Program-made: the position numbers and the translations under genes
In this document: positions 7,155 through 9,692 of the stretch, piece by piece
How the letters are laid out: every line of letters starts with the position of its first letter
Numbering within the stretch: the first letter of the stretch is position 1
DNA from: Planctomycetota bacterium
GTDB taxonomy: Bacteria; Planctomycetota; Phycisphaerae; WQYP01
DNA: 9,692 nt
NCBI GenBank assembly: GCA_021809365.1
Contig: JAKBAC010000130.1
Coordinates: forward strand, 1-9,692
Direction: 5' to 3'
Notes under the pieces: model-generated
Databases searched by the model: none
What the model saw: the letters and a program-made list of their open reading frames with translations, nothing else
What the model was told of the DNA's origin: nothing

Positions 7155-7252
7155 TAAGTCCTTACGCTCTCCTGCTCGCCTGTTCAACTCTCACCTGATC
7201 TCGGCACAGCCGTGCCGCGATCCGCTACTGCCGATCGTTGAATTCAATACAG

Positions 7253-7750
7253 CTAGCGGGGCTCGAAGGAAGCCAGAAAACTCGCAAAGTCTTTTGCACA
7301 CAAGAACTCCTGGCCCGTCTCGCGATCAAAGAAGTATACTGCGCCGCTTGCATCGAGAAGAATGAGATTTGACCCTGGGTCGTGCCCGATCGCAATTCGG
7401 CCGGTACCAATCACGCCCTGCAATCTGCTGTTGACACGCCGGAGGTCAACAGCGAGCTTTTCAGACATCCCGTAAAAAACGTCAAAGCTCTCGACGCCAT
7501 TCACCGCCCACGGCGATGGAACCAACGGCCTAAAACCAGAATCCTCGCTGAAAAGGGACGCACCGACATCCCTGATGAAACCCTTGTAGCAATCCGGCAA
7601 CCGAAAGCCGGCCTGCCCCTCAAGCCCGGCGATGTACTCATCGGACGCGCCAACGAATCGACTGGTGATACCGCGTAGTCCTAACTCCTTGAATCTATGG
7701 ACAACCGCCTGTTGTTTGGCACCTGGACCGGATGGTGGGACATTGTTCAT
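7253..7750 (-). CDS. SMI1/KNR4 (SUKH) family protein
   Basis: From the ATG at 7750 the protein is 165 aa; an in-frame ATG at 7774 would add 8 residues. It fits the SUKH (SMI1/KNR4) fold. An opening helix VVHRFKELG (16-24) leads to a second helix and a loop, YIAGLEGQAGFRLPDCYKGF (39-58), the family's Glu-x-x-x-G-x-x-LP-x-x-Y signature. Later come VESFDVFYG (86-94) and IGTGRIAIGHDPGSNLILLD (114-133), typical of the SUKH core, then VYFFDRETG and a closing helix FASFLASF. Bacterial members are often immunity proteins against contact-dependent or polymorphic toxins, but no toxin gene is adjacent. The chosen ATG overlaps the start codon of the RAYT remnant on the other strand and has only GAGG immediately before it, so the true start is uncertain. 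Confidence 0.78.
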   Translation of the reverse strand: MNNVPPSGPGAKQQAVVHRFKELGLRGITSRFVGASDEYIAGLEGQAGFRLPDCYKGFIRDVGASLFSEDSGFRPLVPSPWAVNGVESFDVFYGMSEKLAVDLRRVNSRLQGVIGTGRIAIGHDPGSNLILLDASGAVYFFDRETGQEFLCAKDFASFLASFEPR

Positions 7751-7920
7751 GCCTCGAACTGCTCGCATTGTCATCCCCGATGTACGCCATCACGTTACCC
7801 AGCGTGGAAATAACCGTCAAGCGGTTGTTTTTGTCAATGATAATCGCCGAGCATACCTCGACATATTGGCCGAGGAATCCGTCGCCGCGAATGTGGCAGG
7901 GGTACATGTTGGCCAGGCGA
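7749..7920 (+). pseudogene. Truncated REP-associated transposase (RAYT, Y1/HUH type)
   Basis: The frame from the ATG at 7749 reads MPRTARIVIPDVRHHVTQRG followed by NNRQAVVFVNDNRRAYLDIL. This is the N-terminus of RAYT-type transposases, which normally run to about 150-230 aa and act on REP palindromes. Similarity fades after about 50 residues (AEESVAANV). A GYML in the +1 frame near 7900 may be a trace of the following strand, suggesting a frameshift. The His-x-His catalytic motif (usually NHVH) and the catalytic Tyr helix are absent, so it cannot be active. The same frame continues to 8096 in unrelated sequence. Its start codon overlaps that of the SUKH gene on the opposite strand. Confidence 0.7.
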
Positions 7921-8292
7921 TGCCACAGAGCTTTCCAAATGATTTAATCAGTGCCACCGGATTCAAGCGTCCCCGGAGGCGTGGCGGGCCTCCTTGCCTA
8001 AAAAGATCGTACCTCATTATGACAAATCGGGGGCCTGCCGTTTTACTGTGGAGCCAGATGCCGAACATCACGACGTGTTATGAAGAGAGTCATTAAAGTC
8101 TTTTACTATCAGGACTTACGGCTTATGGAAGTGCCATTCGCGGCTGTCCCTATTGTTCTACGGTGGCTGCGGCATGAGCGGGTTGTTGTTGTGGGAGGTG
8201 GTTGCGAGAGGGGGGGGGTGAATGCGCGTTATGCGGCGCATACGTGGCGTTACATTGCCGGAGCTTGAGGATTGACCGCGAATCTGGAGGCC
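7921..8292. other. Region without a recognisable gene
   Basis: Between the RAYT remnant and the TPR gene nothing is convincing. One plus-strand frame is open from 7943 to a TGA at 8081-8083 and reads KKIVPHYDKSGACRF then TVEPDAEHHDVL, which looks protein-like but matches nothing I know. A hairpin GGAGGC/GCCTCC lies at about 7975-7993 without a T-run. A run of nine G's sits at 8210-8218. The stretch is best read as eroded DNA. Confidence 0.4.
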
Positions 8293-8985
8293 CTACTTGG
8301 CATTCGCCGGTCGTGTGGCCGATGGGGCGGTTTGTGCCGATTTCGGTTGTGTGGTGGCGGTCGCGATCTGCGGTGGGCCGACCAGCACGGGTTGGGCCCA
8401 TTGCTTGAGATGGGTCAGGCGGTATTGGGCCAATGTGGCGAAGGATTTATCAAGAATGCCGGCATCGGGTTTTGTGAATTCTTTATAGATAGCCGCAGCC
8501 TTGCTCCATTGTCCGGCATCTTCATAACTCAGAGCCAATCCGAGTTTAGCGCGCGCTACCGCCAGCTTTTGGGATGGAAATTGGTCGATGACGGTCGTGA
8601 ATGCTTTTTCAGCCGCGGCGATTGATTGTGCTTTGGTGGCTTTGACATTCGCAACGCCCTTGGCGGGATTTCCCAGCGTGATGAGATTGAGATAAAAATC
8701 GCCGATCTGTATATAGGCCTGCGCCTGAATAGTCGGAAATGTATACATGTTCAAGACGGTGTTCTGAATTTGCCGGGGCGTTTGCGCTTGCTGCAAGGCG
8801 ATGGCGGCTTCTTGCAACTTCCGTCGCTCTCCCGCTTTGTGCAATTGGAGCAATTCAATGAGCAGGACGATGATGGCGATGCCAAGCAGAATATACATGC
8901 CGTATTGACGGATGAACACATACAGCCCGGCCATGCCTCCGGCCAGGTCGTTGTGTTGCAGTTCGTGGCGTTCCTCCGCTTTCAT
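8293..8985 (-). CDS. Membrane-anchored TPR protein
   Basis: This 230-residue protein has a short charged N-terminus MKAEERHELQHNDLA, one membrane helix at about 28-47 (GMYILLGIAIIVLLIELL) and a helical extracytoplasmic or periplasmic domain. The domain contains TPR-like helix pairs at about 86-136 (AYIQIGDFYLNLI, AAEKAFTTVIDQFP) and 141-172 (AVARAKLGLALSYEDAGQWS, AAAIYKEFTK). It ends in a Thr/Pro/Ala-rich disordered tail from about 203. The architecture resembles the YfgM/TPR_21 group that accompanies the Sec translocon; that is a resemblance only. Similar MKxExRHEL starts occur, from memory, in planctomycete TPR proteins. The ATG at 8985 has GGAG 8 bases upstream. A TATACT box lies 36 bases before it. 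Confidence 0.85.
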   Translation of the reverse strand: MKAEERHELQHNDLAGGMAGLYVFIRQYGMYILLGIAIIVLLIELLQLHKAGERRKLQEAAIALQQAQTPRQIQNTVLNMYTFPTIQAQAYIQIGDFYLNLITLGNPAKGVANVKATKAQSIAAAEKAFTTVIDQFPSQKLAVARAKLGLALSYEDAGQWSKAAAIYKEFTKPDAGILDKSFATLAQYRLTHLKQWAQPVLVGPPQIATATTQPKSAQTAPSATRPANAK

Positions 8986-9021
8986 TGCGTACGCTCCAGA
9001 ATCCAGAAAAATCAGGCCGGT

Positions 9022-9027
9022 AGTATA
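9022..9027 (-). promoter_or_regulatory. Possible -10 box for the TPR gene
   Basis: TATACT on the minus strand (9027-9022) is a near-consensus -10 hexamer that would give a leader of about 30 bases. Any -35 hexamer 16-18 bases further upstream is poor (TCGCGT at 17). The 144-base gap to the DoxX gene suits a separate promoter. Confidence 0.35.
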
Positions 9028-9129
9028 GACGTTGTGTCCCCGGAACGCGAGCGAAGGTTTTAGACTTCTGATCGAGATGACGCATCGGCAGTTCTTCTTC
9101 TGATTCGAACACGTATCTTATACGCCGGC

Positions 9130-9603
9130 TTATTTCTTATGTTCTTTTCCACAGCATCCGCGGCACATTGACGCATCGACAGATAGTTTTCCCGGCCCGG
9201 CGATGAGAATGGACGCGGCTATCGCCATTAGGGCAAGCTGAAAGTCATAAGATCCAAAGCCACCGGCATGGGATGCCCAGATGATCCCGGTCAGGTCGAG
9301 AATGAGAAAAATGCTCACGATCCGGGAAAACAGGCCCAAGATAATCAATATTCCGCCAAAAAATTCAGTAATTCCGGAAATGTATGCCCAGACGATCGCC
9401 GGTAGAACCGGAAAATGATCCGATGCCAACATGTTTGAAAAAGAGTGAATCCCGTGGCCGCCAAACAGGCCGAACAAATGCTGTCCGCCATAATAGATGA
9501 AGATAATTGCCATCATCACGCGAACGATCAACGTGCCAAGTCCGCTTGCCAGATGGGAATGCCCACATTTTTTCGTCGTTGTTGTTTCGGTATTCTCTGC
9601 CAT
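9130..9603 (-). CDS. DoxX family membrane protein
   Basis: This is a 157-residue inner-membrane protein of the DoxX family. It has four predicted helices at about 20-40 (LIVRVMMAIIFIYYG), 67-88 (LPAIVWAYISGITEFFGGIL), 93-111 and 120-137. The family features GLGTLIVRVMMAIIF, YGGQHL, GITEFFGGILIILGLF and the closing GPGKLSVD are all visible. DoxX proteins are linked to redox and respiratory functions, but the precise role is unknown. Both soluble ends carry potential metal ligands: CGHSH near residue 13, and Cys147, Cys150, Cys151 with His155 at the C-terminus. The ATG at 9603 has AGGAG 7 bases upstream. It begins 19 bases after a minus-strand gene fragment, with which it may form an operon. 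Confidence 0.9.
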   Translation of the reverse strand: MAENTETTTTKKCGHSHLASGLGTLIVRVMMAIIFIYYGGQHLFGLFGGHGIHSFSNMLASDHFPVLPAIVWAYISGITEFFGGILIILGLFSRIVSIFLILDLTGIIWASHAGGFGSYDFQLALMAIAASILIAGPGKLSVDASMCRGCCGKEHKK

Positions 9604-9622
9604 GAAAAAACTCCTGTCTAAA

Positions 9623-9692
9623 TTACTTCAAATCCAATTCTACATTCAGCAATGCGGATAGCACGGCCTGCCAACCAAATCCGGCGGGCATA
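9623..9692 (-). CDS. C-terminal end of a truncated-by-window gene
   Basis: A minus-strand frame entering from the right edge ends at a TAA at 9625-9623, giving about 22 residues that include GFGWQAVLSALLNVELDL. The GW followed by a leucine-rich amphipathic helix at the extreme C-terminus resembles the end of SRPBCC/AHSA1 proteins, which are sometimes found beside DoxX genes. With so few residues this is tentative. The 19-base spacing to the DoxX start favours one transcript. Confidence 0.4.
   Translation of the reverse strand, partial: MPAGFGWQAVLSALLNVELDLK

Larger units (their letters stand above)
5973..7252. other. 1.3-kb gene-free repeat region
   Basis: No frame on either strand looks coding; the open frames (such as 6367-6669) are low-complexity translations. 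The stretch is a patchwork: a hairpin repeat (6038-6071), purine-rich GGAGTTAGGAG words (6117-6210, 6601-6615, 6868-6890), CAAAGG/CACAAGG words (6296-6321), ACAACGACAC words (6344-6365), CAAGTTGCCC words (6458-6560) and a second dispersed repeat family (6902-7154). Perfect palindromes include CGTTTC-AAC-GAAACG (6386-6400) and CCCCCATGGGGG (6570-6581). I see no tRNA or recognisable ncRNA. Confidence 0.65.

Noticed and set aside
2918..7192. 12-base repeat TGTTCAACTCTC at 2918-2929 and 7181-7192
   Set aside because: A 12-base match is expected by chance in a window of this size, and the flanking similarity is weak.
8139..8210. Kunitz-like LFYGGCGMSG peptide in one plus-strand frame
   Set aside because: The YGGC motif recalls Kunitz inhibitors, but no single frame holds the other cysteines at the right spacing and two frameshifts would be needed. 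Chance is more likely.
8855..9112. 85-residue minus-strand open frame upstream of the TPR gene
   Set aside because: It overlaps the N-terminus of the TPR gene in another frame and reads as Arg/His-rich shadow sequence.

Overview
The window looks like a bacterial chromosome of moderately high GC. I suspect a Planctomycetota/Phycisphaerae-type genome, from the style of the XseA N-terminus, a planctomycete-like membrane TPR protein and wordy, repeat-rich intergenic DNA. That placement is inference; no rRNA or other strong marker is present. Recognisable genes are exonuclease VII large subunit (xseA), ribosomal proteins L27 (rpmA) and L21 (rplU), GMP synthase (guaA), a DoxX-family membrane protein, a TPR membrane protein, a zinc-ribbon membrane protein and a SUKH (SMI1/KNR4) protein.

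Layout. 1-504 (-): 3' part unseen, an unknown protein running off the left edge. 550-1004: gene-free. 1005-2636 (+): xseA with a disordered N-terminal extension. 2921-3199 (-): rpmA. 3200-3609: intergenic region with back-to-back promoters and a hairpin repeat. 3610-3927 (+): rplU. 3917-4360 (-): small two-helix zinc-ribbon protein that overlaps the end of rplU and sits 16 bp downstream of guaA (4377-5972, -). 5973-7252: a 1.3-kb gene-free stretch of several short-repeat families. 7253-7750 (-): SUKH protein, whose start codon collides with a truncated REP-associated transposase (RAYT) at 7749 (+). 8293-8985 (-): TPR protein. 9130-9603 (-): DoxX protein, preceded by the last residues of another minus-strand gene at the right edge.

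How the genes relate. Most are unlinked housekeeping genes: nucleotide synthesis (guaA), DNA repair (xseA) and ribosome assembly (rplU, rpmA). The notable organisational point is that rplU and rpmA, normally a co-directional pair, are divergent here, each with its own convincing sigma70-like promoter. The accessory part is 5973-8292. It holds two families of dispersed, hairpin-capable repeats, low-complexity word repeats, a decayed RAYT and an orphan SUKH gene. A RAYT remnant beside REP-like palindromes is the closest thing to a mobile system here, but the transposase is plainly dead. I found no CRISPR array, tRNA, rRNA or intact transposon, and no convincing new multi-gene system.
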